DNA of 64,000 bases from Ruminiclostridium sp. (GTDB lineage Bacteria; Bacillota; Clostridia; Oscillospirales; Ruminococcaceae): assembly GCA_017635675.1 (NCBI GenBank), contig JAGBLA010000003.1:36901-100900 (forward strand), read 5' to 3'. The notes under the pieces are model-generated. The model ran no database searches and was not told where the DNA came from. It saw nothing but the letters and a program-made list of their open reading frames with translations. Positions 41,470-49,901 of the stretch are shown piece by piece (the stretch's first letter is position 1; the number at the start of each line of letters is the position of its first letter). The position numbers and the translations under genes are program-made.

Positions 41470-41981
41470 AGTTTTCCTTTCAGAACGACGGGGACGCCGT
41501 AAACGCATTCTATGACATTGTCGCAAAGCTCAGCCGTACGCGCGTTCAGCCGTCCCATGACTTCGATGTATCCGGCTGTCCCGCCGCTATACTCGATCCC
41601 GTCGCTGCCAACGTTGTTTGTTACTATGACGAGTTTTTCCGCGTGTTTTTGCAGATGAATGATACCCCGCAGAATGTTCTCTGTCGGGTCGCAGATATCT
41701 TCGCCGCGGAACATCTCGTTGGCACACAGATTTGCCATACATTCAAGCAGTATCCCGCAGTTTTCCGAAAACTCTGTCTTGTCGAGGTCTGTGTATCTGT
41801 CAATTGTCATAAAGTGCTTTCCTGCTCGTATCTTTCTGTGCCGCGCGATAGCCGCAAGAGCTTCCTCGCCGTAGGGCATCATCGTCGCGATGTATATTTT
41901 ACTGCCCGTAAAGTCATCGAGCAGCTTTTCGGCAAGGCGGGATTTGCCGCATTTCGCGCCGCCTGTGATAAGTGTAGTCAA
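41460..41981 (-). CDS. cobU: Adenosylcobinamide kinase / adenosylcobinamide-phosphate guanylyltransferase
   Basis: Phosphorylates adenosylcobinamide and then attaches GMP. 173 aa: P-loop LITGGAKCGKSRLAEKL, the His/Arg guanylylation block IARHRKIRAGKHF, and LLECMANLCANEMF. The late motif reads VTNNVGSDGIEY where most members have VTNEVG, so the conserved Glu is Asn; the short homologue at 40337 keeps that Glu. ATG overlaps the cobT stop. Confidence 0.9.
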   Translation of the reverse strand: MTTLITGGAKCGKSRLAEKLLDDFTGSKIYIATMMPYGEEALAAIARHRKIRAGKHFMTIDRYTDLDKTEFSENCGILLECMANLCANEMFRGEDICDPTENILRGIIHLQKHAEKLVIVTNNVGSDGIEYSGGTAGYIEVMGRLNARTAELCDNVIECVYGVPVVLKGKLCF

Positions 41982-43009
41982 AGCGGTCTGTACCTTTCAA
42001 GCTTAATATCGTCAAATCTGTGGGCATTGTTGTAAACACTCAGCGCGCAGTCGAGCAGCGGCAGCAGCATAAGCCCGCCCGTACCCTCACCGAGCCGCAT
42101 TTCCGCGGTAATAAGAGGCTTTGCCCCGATCGCCCCGAGCAGCATTTTTCCCACAGGCTCGGCGGAAACATGGCTCGCGAGTATGAAGTCCGAGCACTGA
42201 GGTGCTATCCTGCACGCGACAAGCGCGGCAGCAGCCGATATCGCGCCGTCGATCACAACGGGAATGCCGCATTCCGCTCCGCCGAGAAACAGCCCCGTCA
42301 TTCCCGCGATGTCGAATCCGCCGACTTTTGCAAGTACATCGACAGCATCGTCCGCGTCTGGTCTGTTGACGGCTATCGCGCGTTCTACCACTTTTATCTT
42401 CCGTGTGAGCCGCGCGTCGTCAAGTCCCGCTCCGCGCCCTGTGACATCACGCGGCGCAAGTCCGAGCAGAACAGATGAAACTGCCGCGGCGGTGGTGGTA
42501 TTGCCTATCCCCATTTCACCGGTCACGATGATGCCGATATGCTCCGACTTTGCTTCACGGACGAGAGCGATACCGGTTTCTATCGCTTTCTCGGCTTGCT
42601 CACGGGTCATTGCGGCACCGAGGACTATGTTGCCTGTCCCCGCCGCTATCTTCATGTCAAGCGCACGGGTCTGTGCCGCGACACCTATATCTACCGCCTG
42701 CACATCGGCATTAACAGCAGCGGCGATGACGTTCACATTTGAGCGTCCTTCCGCTATCTCGTCCGCGCACAGCGCCGTCACGCTGCTGTCGGACTGACTG
42801 ATACCCTCTGCGACCACTCCGTTGTCCGCGCACATGACAATGACGCGGCGTTTCGCAAGGCTGACATTCTCTGTGTGCTGTACCGCGGCTATTTTTACTA
42901 TCGCGTCTTCGAGCAGTCCGAGACTGCCGAGGGGCTTGGCAATGCTGTCCCAGCGTTCCCGTGCGCGCCGTCCCGCAGCATTGTCGAGCGGCAGTAACTC
43001 AATCTTCAT
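41978..43009 (-). CDS. cobT: Nicotinate-nucleotide-dimethylbenzimidazole phosphoribosyltransferase
   Basis: Activates the lower-ligand base by transferring phosphoribose from nicotinate mononucleotide. 343 aa, normal length. Motifs: IAKPLGSLGLLE near the start, MCADNGVVAEGISQSD, GEMGIGNTTTAAAV, DVTGRGAGLDD, and the catalytic Glu in LRLGEGTGGLM. ATG 43007-43009 has GAGGAA 8 bases upstream; a GTG two codons earlier is too close. Overlaps the end of cbiA by 11 bases. Confidence 0.96.
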   Translation of the reverse strand: MKIELLPLDNAAGRRARERWDSIAKPLGSLGLLEDAIVKIAAVQHTENVSLAKRRVIVMCADNGVVAEGISQSDSSVTALCADEIAEGRSNVNVIAAAVNADVQAVDIGVAAQTRALDMKIAAGTGNIVLGAAMTREQAEKAIETGIALVREAKSEHIGIIVTGEMGIGNTTTAAAVSSVLLGLAPRDVTGRGAGLDDARLTRKIKVVERAIAVNRPDADDAVDVLAKVGGFDIAGMTGLFLGGAECGIPVVIDGAISAAAALVACRIAPQCSDFILASHVSAEPVGKMLLGAIGAKPLITAEMRLGEGTGGLMLLPLLDCALSVYNNAHRFDDIKLERYRPL

Positions 43010-44351
43010 TTTCACATTTCCTCATAAATTCGCGGCACGCATTCGCGAAACTTTCCGCTGTTCCGATGTCCGAATAAAAGTAAAGGTGCGGGAAACCCGC
43101 ATAAATACTATGGTTTGCGTGAACGCAGTCCCACTCTCTGCCGTCGGTCTTTTGCGCAGTCATATCACTGCCGCAGTCTGTGCTGTCGAAATAGTGGAAC
43201 TCATGGGCGCGAAATGTTTCTCCCGCACGGCACAATAAATTGTCATTTTTCGCGGTAAGGGTGACATACCCGAAACGCTGCAATTTTTCTGTTCTGAAAG
43301 ATTTTCCGCGTATCACGCCCGCGCCGCTGTACTCGTTTCCGTTCATGTCCTCAAAGTTTTCGTGGAGGTACATGAACCCCCCGCATTCCGCTATCGTGGG
43401 AAGCCCGTTTTCGATGTTCACGCGAATACTGTCCAGCATTTCCGTATTGGCTGAAAGTTCCTCGGCATACAGCTCGGGATACCCGCCGCACAAGATAAGT
43501 CCTGACGTGTTATCGGGCAGCTTTCTGTCGGTGAGCGGAGAGAAATACCGCACATCGCAGCCGAGTTTTTTCAGAAGCTCAATGTTGTCGTCGTAAATGA
43601 AGCAGAATGCCTTGTCCCGCGCGACAGCTATCACGGGTCTGCTGCCGTTTGATTCGGGGAATGACGGGGGAGTGAACACAGGGTATTCCCGCTGTGCGGT
43701 CTGCAATATCCCGTCGATGTCTATGCTTTTTTCAGCCTGCTTTCCAAGCGCGTCGAGCTTTTCACGCAGTCCTGTTATCTCGCTTGCGGTGACAAGCCCG
43801 AGATGTCTGCTTTCGATAGTGATATCGCTTTTCGGGAGATACCCGAGATACCGTGTGCCGAGCTCGCTGCACAGTCTTTCGGCAAGCCCTGTGAGCTTTT
43901 CGGGAAGTCTGTTGAAAATAAATCCCGCGATATTGTTCGGCTGTCTGAAATCGAGAAATCCACGCATGACGGCACCGACGGATCCGCTCATTCCGCAGCA
44001 GTCGATGACAACCACAGCGGGCGTGTCTGTCACCATGGAGAGCGAATGTGCCGAACCCCGTCCGCCTGCTCCGTCATAAAATCCCATGACGCCCTCTATA
44101 ACGGCAATATCACTGTTTGCTGCGTGCTCATGCAAAAGGTATTTCAGCGTGTCGTCATCGCAGAAGAAGCTGTCGAGATTATGGGAGGGAACGCCGATCA
44201 CTTCGCGGTGGAACATGGGGTCGATGTAGTCGGGTCCGCACTTGAACGCCGACGCGTCAAGTCCCCGTCTTTTCAGCGCGGAAAGCAGGGCGCAGGTAAC
44301 TGTGGTCTTGCCGCAGCCGCTGTGTGTTCCCGCGATAAGAATGCGTTTCAT
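42999..44351 (-). CDS. cbiA: Cobyrinic acid a,c-diamide synthase
   Basis: Glutamine-dependent amidation of the a and c side chains. 450 aa: N-terminal ATPase domain (IAGTHSGCGKTTVTCALL; KCGPDYIDPMFH) and C-terminal glutamine amidotransferase with the nucleophile Cys in PTIAECGGFMYL and His in FHYFDS. The a,c-diamide enzyme of anaerobes acts on cobyrinic acid, consistent with cbi genes around it. ATGA overlap with cbiET. Confidence 0.95.
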   Translation of the reverse strand: MKRILIAGTHSGCGKTTVTCALLSALKRRGLDASAFKCGPDYIDPMFHREVIGVPSHNLDSFFCDDDTLKYLLHEHAANSDIAVIEGVMGFYDGAGGRGSAHSLSMVTDTPAVVVIDCCGMSGSVGAVMRGFLDFRQPNNIAGFIFNRLPEKLTGLAERLCSELGTRYLGYLPKSDITIESRHLGLVTASEITGLREKLDALGKQAEKSIDIDGILQTAQREYPVFTPPSFPESNGSRPVIAVARDKAFCFIYDDNIELLKKLGCDVRYFSPLTDRKLPDNTSGLILCGGYPELYAEELSANTEMLDSIRVNIENGLPTIAECGGFMYLHENFEDMNGNEYSGAGVIRGKSFRTEKLQRFGYVTLTAKNDNLLCRAGETFRAHEFHYFDSTDCGSDMTAQKTDGREWDCVHANHSIYAGFPHLYFYSDIGTAESFANACREFMRKCENED

Positions 44352-45538
44352 AAGGCTTCCCCCCTAATAATGAACACGGGGTTCTGCGCGTCGAACATAG
44401 TGTGGCTGCCGACGGCTTTTGTCGGTACTGCCGATATCTGTGTGACCTGTGACATGAGCTTTCGTTCTTTAAGTGAGGTCACAGCCTCGTTAAGAGTTTC
44501 GAGCGTGACCGCGGTGATGACCGTAACGGGCGAGTTTCCGTCAGCATACGCGGCATCAAGTACCGCACCGATGTTTCCTCCTGCACCGCCTATGAATACC
44601 CTGTCGGGGCGGGGAAGTCCGCTAAGCGCGGCGGGAGCTTTCCCTGTTATCGTGCGGATATTGTCGCAGCCGAATTTCCGCGCGTTGTTTCCTGTAAGCC
44701 TTACCGCTTCATCGTTCATATCTACCGCATATACCGTCCCGCCGTTCGCGGCGAGAGCACACTCCACGCTCACCGAGCCGGTGCCGCAGCCTATATCCCA
44801 GACAGTATCATTATAGCATACTCCGAGGGAAGATGCAACAGCCGCGCGTATCACGGATTTTGTCATGGGGACGTCGGCGCGCTCAAATTCGGTATCGGGA
44901 ATACCTGTCCTTACTCGGTTTTCAGGTGTGGAGTTCACTGTGACCACAGCGCACAAGCTGCCGCATACTGTGTCGGTAAGCTCGCTCGCTTTGCCGCTTA
45001 GCAGCCTTTCATCGGTGTAGGAGAGCCGCTCGCCGATATGCACTGTCACGCCGCCTGTCCCGTATTCACAGAGCCGTTTGCAGATATCGGCGGGAGTGAC
45101 GCTGCCGCCCAGCAGGAAGAAACATTTTTCATATCTGCGCACATTCCGCGCGATGCTCGCATCGGCACCGTGCAGGCTTACGAACCGCATATCCTCCCAT
45201 GTAAGTCCGAGCTTTGAGCACATATAAACGGGGGTAGAGATACCTGCGATGATCTCGGTATCAAAGTCGGCAAGCCGGATCCTGAGTTTCTCCGCGCCGC
45301 TGAAAAAGCCGCAGTCGCCGGACATCAGCACAGCCGCGGTATTTCCGCTGAACCTCCGTAATAATGATTCTATCTCGTCGGCTTTCCAGCTTTCGAGAGT
45401 ATTTTTATTCAGTGCCGCGAACGGCTCTGTCATGCGTTTCGCGCCTATCAGTACATCGGCGTTTTCAATGGCTTTACGGGCTTCGGCGGTAAGCGTTTTT
45501 TCGCCGTCCATGCCGATGCCGACAATGTATATCTTCAT
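44348..45538 (-). CDS. cbiET: Cobalt-precorrin-7 methyltransferase / decarboxylase (CbiE-CbiT fusion)
   Basis: Methylates C5 and C15 and removes the C12 acetate carboxyl of the corrin ring. 396 aa with the CbiE tetrapyrrole-methyltransferase half first (IYIVGIGMDG; LMSGDCGFFSG; about residues 1-195) and the CbiT SAM-dependent half second (VIRAAVASSLG; VWDIGCGTGSVSVECAL; about 200-396). In many anaerobes cbiE and cbiT are separate genes; here they are fused as in aerobic CobL. ATGA overlaps on both sides. Confidence 0.94.
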   Translation of the reverse strand: MKIYIVGIGMDGEKTLTAEARKAIENADVLIGAKRMTEPFAALNKNTLESWKADEIESLLRRFSGNTAAVLMSGDCGFFSGAEKLRIRLADFDTEIIAGISTPVYMCSKLGLTWEDMRFVSLHGADASIARNVRRYEKCFFLLGGSVTPADICKRLCEYGTGGVTVHIGERLSYTDERLLSGKASELTDTVCGSLCAVVTVNSTPENRVRTGIPDTEFERADVPMTKSVIRAAVASSLGVCYNDTVWDIGCGTGSVSVECALAANGGTVYAVDMNDEAVRLTGNNARKFGCDNIRTITGKAPAALSGLPRPDRVFIGGAGGNIGAVLDAAYADGNSPVTVITAVTLETLNEAVTSLKERKLMSQVTQISAVPTKAVGSHTMFDAQNPVFIIRGEAL

Positions 45539-46272
45539 ATCTTCTCCGCAAGAATTTCAGTCAGTTCCTCAAATGAAAAGCCCTGCTCCTTCGGGCGGGT
45601 CAGGGTGATCACCTCAATGCCGCAGACGTGCGCTGCCTCGACCTTTTCCGGGTAGCCGCCCGCGTTTCCGCTCTCCTTTGTGACGAGAAGCTGTGCGCCG
45701 CTCTGTCTGATGTGTGCAATGTTCTGTTCCGCCGTGAACGGACCTTTGCCGGTGATTACGTGAGCCGCGTCAAATCCGAAGGAGGTGCAGTACCGCACTA
45801 TATCGGCGGTCGGAAGGACCCGCAGCCACACCCTCTCCGGGGCGCGGATCTTCGCAAGCTCCGGAAGCTCCTTGCTGCCGAGGGTACTTAGTATGGTCTT
45901 GCCGGAAAGGTCGAGGAGCTTCACCAGTTCCCGCATATCGCTTACACATATCCCGGCGGGCTCGCTGCTGCTGCGCAGCAGCCTGAAATACGCCGCTCCG
46001 ACAGCTTCACAGGCTGCTTTTATGTTTTCGGTAGCTTCGACAGCGTAGGGGTGTGTAGCGTCGATGACAGCCGCGTAATTTCCCGATGAAATAAGAGTTT
46101 TCATCTCCGCGCAGTCGAGCTTTCCCGTGAAGATATTGAGCTGTTCGCCGCACCCGAGCAGCCGTGCGCCGTAATCGGTAGTTACCGAAACGTCGGCGGA
46201 TATCCCGTTCTCCGCGCACCACTGTGAAAGCACTCTGCCCTCGGTGGTGCCGCCGAATATCAGTACCCTCAC
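45535..46272 (-). CDS. cbiJ: Cobalt-precorrin-6A reductase
   Basis: NAD(P)H-dependent reductase of the corrin macrocycle. 245 aa with the N-terminal FGGTTEGRVLSQW, VIDATHPYAVEAT, and the C-terminal TKESGNAGGYPEKVEAA typical of CobK/CbiJ. Overlaps cbiH and cbiET by 4 bases each. Confidence 0.94.
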   Translation of the reverse strand: MRVLIFGGTTEGRVLSQWCAENGISADVSVTTDYGARLLGCGEQLNIFTGKLDCAEMKTLISSGNYAAVIDATHPYAVEATENIKAACEAVGAAYFRLLRSSSEPAGICVSDMRELVKLLDLSGKTILSTLGSKELPELAKIRAPERVWLRVLPTADIVRYCTSFGFDAAHVITGKGPFTAEQNIAHIRQSGAQLLVTKESGNAGGYPEKVEAAHVCGIEVITLTRPKEQGFSFEELTEILAEKI

Positions 46273-46991
46273 AGCTTATACCCCCGTGGCGTGACGAGCC
46301 TCCCGTTTATTACGCGGGTAACCGAGTTCCCCACGAATACCGTCGTGAACATATCCACGACAGCGCTTTGAAGCTCCCCGAGCGTAATTATGAGGCAGCT
46401 TTCACCCTCACGCCCGATGTTTTCCGCGATCCCGCAGGGGGTGGTCTCCGGGCGGTATTTCAGTATTATCCCGCAAGCCTTGCTCAGATTTTCGGTGCGC
46501 TTGTGTGACATCGGGTTATAAACCGCTATCGCAAAGTCTCCCGCGGCGGCACATTCTATACGCTTTTCTATGACTTCCCACGGTGTGAGCAGGTCGGACA
46601 GGCTTATAACTGCGAAATCGTTTGTGAGCGGAGAGCCGAGAAGCGCAGCTCCGGAAAGCGCAGCCGTAACACCTGGAATGACTTTTATCCTGACATCGGG
46701 AGCGTTTTCCGCAAGCTCGAACGCGAGTGCAGCCATACCGTAAACTCCCGCGTCACCGCTGCATACAAGCGAGACATCGTTCCCCGCGGCAGCCTGCTCC
46801 AGCGCGAACAGGACACGCTCCTTCTCTTGCCGCATACCCGTTGAATGATAGTGTTTATCGGGGTAAAGCGGTTTCAGCAGGTCACAATAGACGGTGTAGC
46901 CTACTATAAGAGAGCTTTGTTCTATCGCGCCCGCGGCTTCATCTGTCATGCCTGCCGCCGAGCCGCTGCCTGTACCGACAATGTACAGCAT
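46269..46991 (-). CDS. cbiH: Cobalt-precorrin-3B C17-methyltransferase
   Basis: SAM-dependent ring-contraction methyltransferase. 240 aa, tetrapyrrole methyltransferase fold: LYIVGTGSGSAAGMT, VCSGDAGVYGMA, IPGVTAALSGAALLG, AVYNPMSHKR. Its start shares one base with the cbiG stop. It lacks the C-terminal extension seen in some CbiH60-type fusions. Confidence 0.94.
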   Translation of the reverse strand: MLYIVGTGSGSAAGMTDEAAGAIEQSSLIVGYTVYCDLLKPLYPDKHYHSTGMRQEKERVLFALEQAAAGNDVSLVCSGDAGVYGMAALAFELAENAPDVRIKVIPGVTAALSGAALLGSPLTNDFAVISLSDLLTPWEVIEKRIECAAAGDFAIAVYNPMSHKRTENLSKACGIILKYRPETTPCGIAENIGREGESCLIITLGELQSAVVDMFTTVFVGNSVTRVINGRLVTPRGYKL

Positions 46992-48016
46992 CAGTCACCA
47001 TTCCTTTCAAAGTCAATAAATATCGGAAGTTCCGCGACCGCGGCTGTCACGCCGTTTGCGGCAGTTTTTCCAACGATGATCCTGCCGCCCGCGCAGACTG
47101 CCGCCCGCTCGCAGACGTTATCCGCACCCGTGGTACGCTCCACAAAGTCCGAGTGTGAGAATTCCCCCTCGGCGCGCATAAGCTCCTGCGCGGTGAAGGC
47201 TTTCAGCGTCAGCCCAAAACGCTCACAGAACTCTGTCAGCCCGTGTTCCACGGATTTTATGTCAATGGTCGCAGCAGCCGTGAGCCGCCGAATGTCAATG
47301 CCGTTCTCCGAGAAAACGCTCATTATGTGAGCGGTTATAGCGTCCGCGGAAGTTCCTTTTTTGCAGCCGATACCCACCGTGATATTACGGGGCAGCAGGT
47401 GTAGGGTCGTGTCAAAGGGAGTTTCATCGGCTCTGTCGGAAATGCAGATACCAACACTGCATTTCCCGTTTTTCGTGAGCTCATCGGGCAGAGCAGAATG
47501 TGGGTATGCGCATCGGAAACCTATCCTTTCGCCGTTTACGACTGCTGCCGCCACAGCTTTCGCGGCGCTCATTTCACATATTATCAGCCCGTTGTCCTTG
47601 GCAAATATGTCCGGCGAGAACAGTCCGTGCGAATCGGTGGCAGTAGTTATGACAGGCACCGCGCCCGTGATGCCCGCGATTTTCCGCGCAAGCCCGTTGG
47701 CTCCGCCGATATGCCCCGAAAGCACCGATACTGTGAATTTTCCGCTGTCATCGACGGCGACCACGGCGGGGTCGGCAGTCTTTGAGACGATGTGCGGAGC
47801 AGCCGCGCGCACCGCGATACCCACGGAGCTTATGAAAACGAGGGCGCTGTATCTCCCGAAAATATCTGACATCAGCGCCGACAGGTCAGTGAACCGAACC
47901 GCGTTTTCGTCGCTGTGGGTATGAAAGCAGAACCGTGACGCGCCCGTAAGTCCGTCCGCTATTACTGCCGAGAGCTTTCTGCCGTTTTCGGAGAACGATA
48001 CTATTGCCGTATTCAT
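46991..48016 (-). CDS. cbiG: Cobalt-precorrin-5A hydrolase
   Basis: Opens the delta-lactone and releases the two-carbon fragment (acetaldehyde) from cobalt-precorrin-5A. 341 aa with three regions: N-terminal domain (GRYSALVFISSVGIAVRA), the central VAVDDSGKFTVSVLSGHIGGAN, and the C-terminal CobE-like domain (VGIGCKKGTSADAI). Presence of cbiG and cbiD marks the oxygen-independent route. Confidence 0.94.
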   Translation of the reverse strand: MNTAIVSFSENGRKLSAVIADGLTGASRFCFHTHSDENAVRFTDLSALMSDIFGRYSALVFISSVGIAVRAAAPHIVSKTADPAVVAVDDSGKFTVSVLSGHIGGANGLARKIAGITGAVPVITTATDSHGLFSPDIFAKDNGLIICEMSAAKAVAAAVVNGERIGFRCAYPHSALPDELTKNGKCSVGICISDRADETPFDTTLHLLPRNITVGIGCKKGTSADAITAHIMSVFSENGIDIRRLTAAATIDIKSVEHGLTEFCERFGLTLKAFTAQELMRAEGEFSHSDFVERTTGADNVCERAAVCAGGRIIVGKTAANGVTAAVAELPIFIDFERNGD

Positions 48017-48768
48017 TGTTCCGCCTTTCTGAACCCGGTCTCAAAGGTCTTGTCATACAGCCGCGACAGTTCATAGCCGCTGCCGAGGACGCGCCCGACG
48101 ATTATCAGCGCGGTCCTGCTTATGCCGTTTGAAACGGCGGCATCATGGAGCGTTCCCACAGTGCAGCGTATCACCTTCTCGTCCTGCCATGTTGCCTTAT
48201 ACACTATGGCTGCGGGAGTTCCGGGATCGTAACCGCCGGTTATAAGGCGCTCTGACAGTTCCTCTGTCATTCCCGCACTCAGGAATATCACCATTGTGCA
48301 GCCGTGAGACGCGAGTTTTTCTATGCTTTCGCGCTCCGGGACATCTGTCCGCCCCGCCATGCGGGTGATCATCACGCTCTGTGAGACCGCGGGCAGCGTG
48401 TATTCCGCTTTCAGCGCAGCCGCGGCTCCGAACATCGAGCTTACGCCGGGGGTCACACGGTATTCGATCCCAAGCTCGTCGAGCCTGTCCGCCTGCTCGC
48501 GAAGAGCACCGTACAGCGAAAGGTCGCCTGTTTGCAGCCGTACCGTGCGTTTTCCCGCAAGCTCGGCAGACCGCATTATGTCTATGATTCCGTCGAGAGT
48601 GAGTTTTGCGCTGTCGTATATCTCGCAGCCCTCCTTAGCGTATCCGAGAAGCTCCGGGTTCACGAGCGAGCCCGCATAAATAATAACGTCCGCGTCCTGC
48701 AGCAGCTTCATTCCCCGTACTGTGATAAGGTCAGCCGCGCCGCAGCCCGCACCCACAAAATCTATCAT
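48013..48768 (-). CDS. cbiF: Cobalt-precorrin-4 C11-methyltransferase
   Basis: SAM-dependent methyltransferase of the corrin ring. 251 aa: FVGAGCGAADLITVRG, LQTGDLSLYGALREQ, TPGVSSMFGAAAAL, FLSAGMTEEL. ATG 48766-48768 overlaps the cbiD stop (ATGA); an open frame reaching 48831 is inside cbiD and non-coding. Confidence 0.95.
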   Translation of the reverse strand: MIDFVGAGCGAADLITVRGMKLLQDADVIIYAGSLVNPELLGYAKEGCEIYDSAKLTLDGIIDIMRSAELAGKRTVRLQTGDLSLYGALREQADRLDELGIEYRVTPGVSSMFGAAAALKAEYTLPAVSQSVMITRMAGRTDVPERESIEKLASHGCTMVIFLSAGMTEELSERLITGGYDPGTPAAIVYKATWQDEKVIRCTVGTLHDAAVSNGISRTALIIVGRVLGSGYELSRLYDKTFETGFRKAEQ

Positions 48769-49901
48769 CTGTATTCTTCCTTTACAGTCTCTATAAGCTC
48801 GTCCGCCGCGGCAGTCTTTACGGTAAGGCAATGCTTGTCCGAGAACATCACCGCAGCGATATTTGCGGAGCCCTTTACCTTTGCGTCGAGGTAATACCCC
48901 GCGCGGCAGGCGAGAACATCGAGGGTCTTCTGTGCCGCTCCCGCTTCTTCAAGTATATCCAGCGCCGCATCGACCGTGGCGCAGTCGGGCAGCCTTTGCA
49001 GAGCCTTAACATCGGCTCCCGCAAGAACTCCGCAGGTCACGAGAACGTCCATTCGTCCGTCAGCCTGCGCCGAATGGGTGTTCATTATCCCCGCACCGAG
49101 CTTCACAAGCTTTCCGATATGCCCGATGATAAGTATGCCTTTGAACCCGAGCTCAAGTGCTGAGTCGATAGCCTCGCCTATGAAGTTGCTGCACTTCACG
49201 CTTTTCTCCACGTCGAAGGGCATTTCCCGCGAGATATAGTTCTCACCGTAGTTTCCGAGGGTGAAGAACACATTTTCATGCCCCTCCGCCTTGCGCATAT
49301 TGAGCTCCGTGCGTATAGTATCTATCAGTGCCGCATTGCTCATGGGCTCGATGATGCCGCTTGTGCCGATCACCGAGATACCCCCCGCGATGCCGAGACG
49401 CGGATTGTAGGTATGCTTCGCGAGCTCCTCGCCGCCCGGAACGCTTATTGCCACGGTGAACCCGCCTGTATAGCCGTACTGCGCCGAGACCTCCGCGAGA
49501 GCGTCGGCTATCATTTTCCGCGGCACGGAGTTTATGGCGAACTCTCCGACAGGCTGGTCGAGCCCTGGCTTAGTTACCCTTCCGATGCCCTCGCCGCCGA
49601 TTATGGTCACGCCGCTCTCCGAAAAAGCGACCTTTGCGAAAACGAGGATACCGTTGGTGATATCCGGGTCATCACCGCTGTCCTTTTTTATCGCGCAGCC
49701 CGCAAAGCCGCTCCCCGTAAACGGTTCAAGCACATCAAGGGTGAGTGTTTTTCCTTTCGGGGTCACAAGCTCAACGCTTTCGGGAAAACTTCCCCGTAAT
49801 ATGCGTATTGCCGCAGCTTTTGATGCTGCGGCTGCGCATGAACCCGTGGTATAGCCGCAGCGGAGCATTTTTCCGCCGCGGTATATATACTCGCTGAACA
49901 T
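48765..49901 (-). CDS. cbiD: Cobalt-precorrin-5B C1-methyltransferase
   Basis: Methylates C1 of the ring in the anaerobic route. 378 aa, or 367 from the internal ATG at 49866-49868. Motifs: LRCGYTTGSCAAAASKAA, GRVTKPGLDQPVGEFAIN, VIGTSGIIEPMS and IIGHIGKLVKLGAGIMNTHS. The first ATG directly follows the cbiK stop and has no ribosome binding site, while the internal one has GGCGGAA nearby and fits the family's usual N-terminus, so the start is uncertain. Confidence 0.93.
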   Translation of the reverse strand: MFSEYIYRGGKMLRCGYTTGSCAAAASKAAAIRILRGSFPESVELVTPKGKTLTLDVLEPFTGSGFAGCAIKKDSGDDPDITNGILVFAKVAFSESGVTIIGGEGIGRVTKPGLDQPVGEFAINSVPRKMIADALAEVSAQYGYTGGFTVAISVPGGEELAKHTYNPRLGIAGGISVIGTSGIIEPMSNAALIDTIRTELNMRKAEGHENVFFTLGNYGENYISREMPFDVEKSVKCSNFIGEAIDSALELGFKGILIIGHIGKLVKLGAGIMNTHSAQADGRMDVLVTCGVLAGADVKALQRLPDCATVDAALDILEEAGAAQKTLDVLACRAGYYLDAKVKGSANIAAVMFSDKHCLTVKTAAADELIETVKEEYR

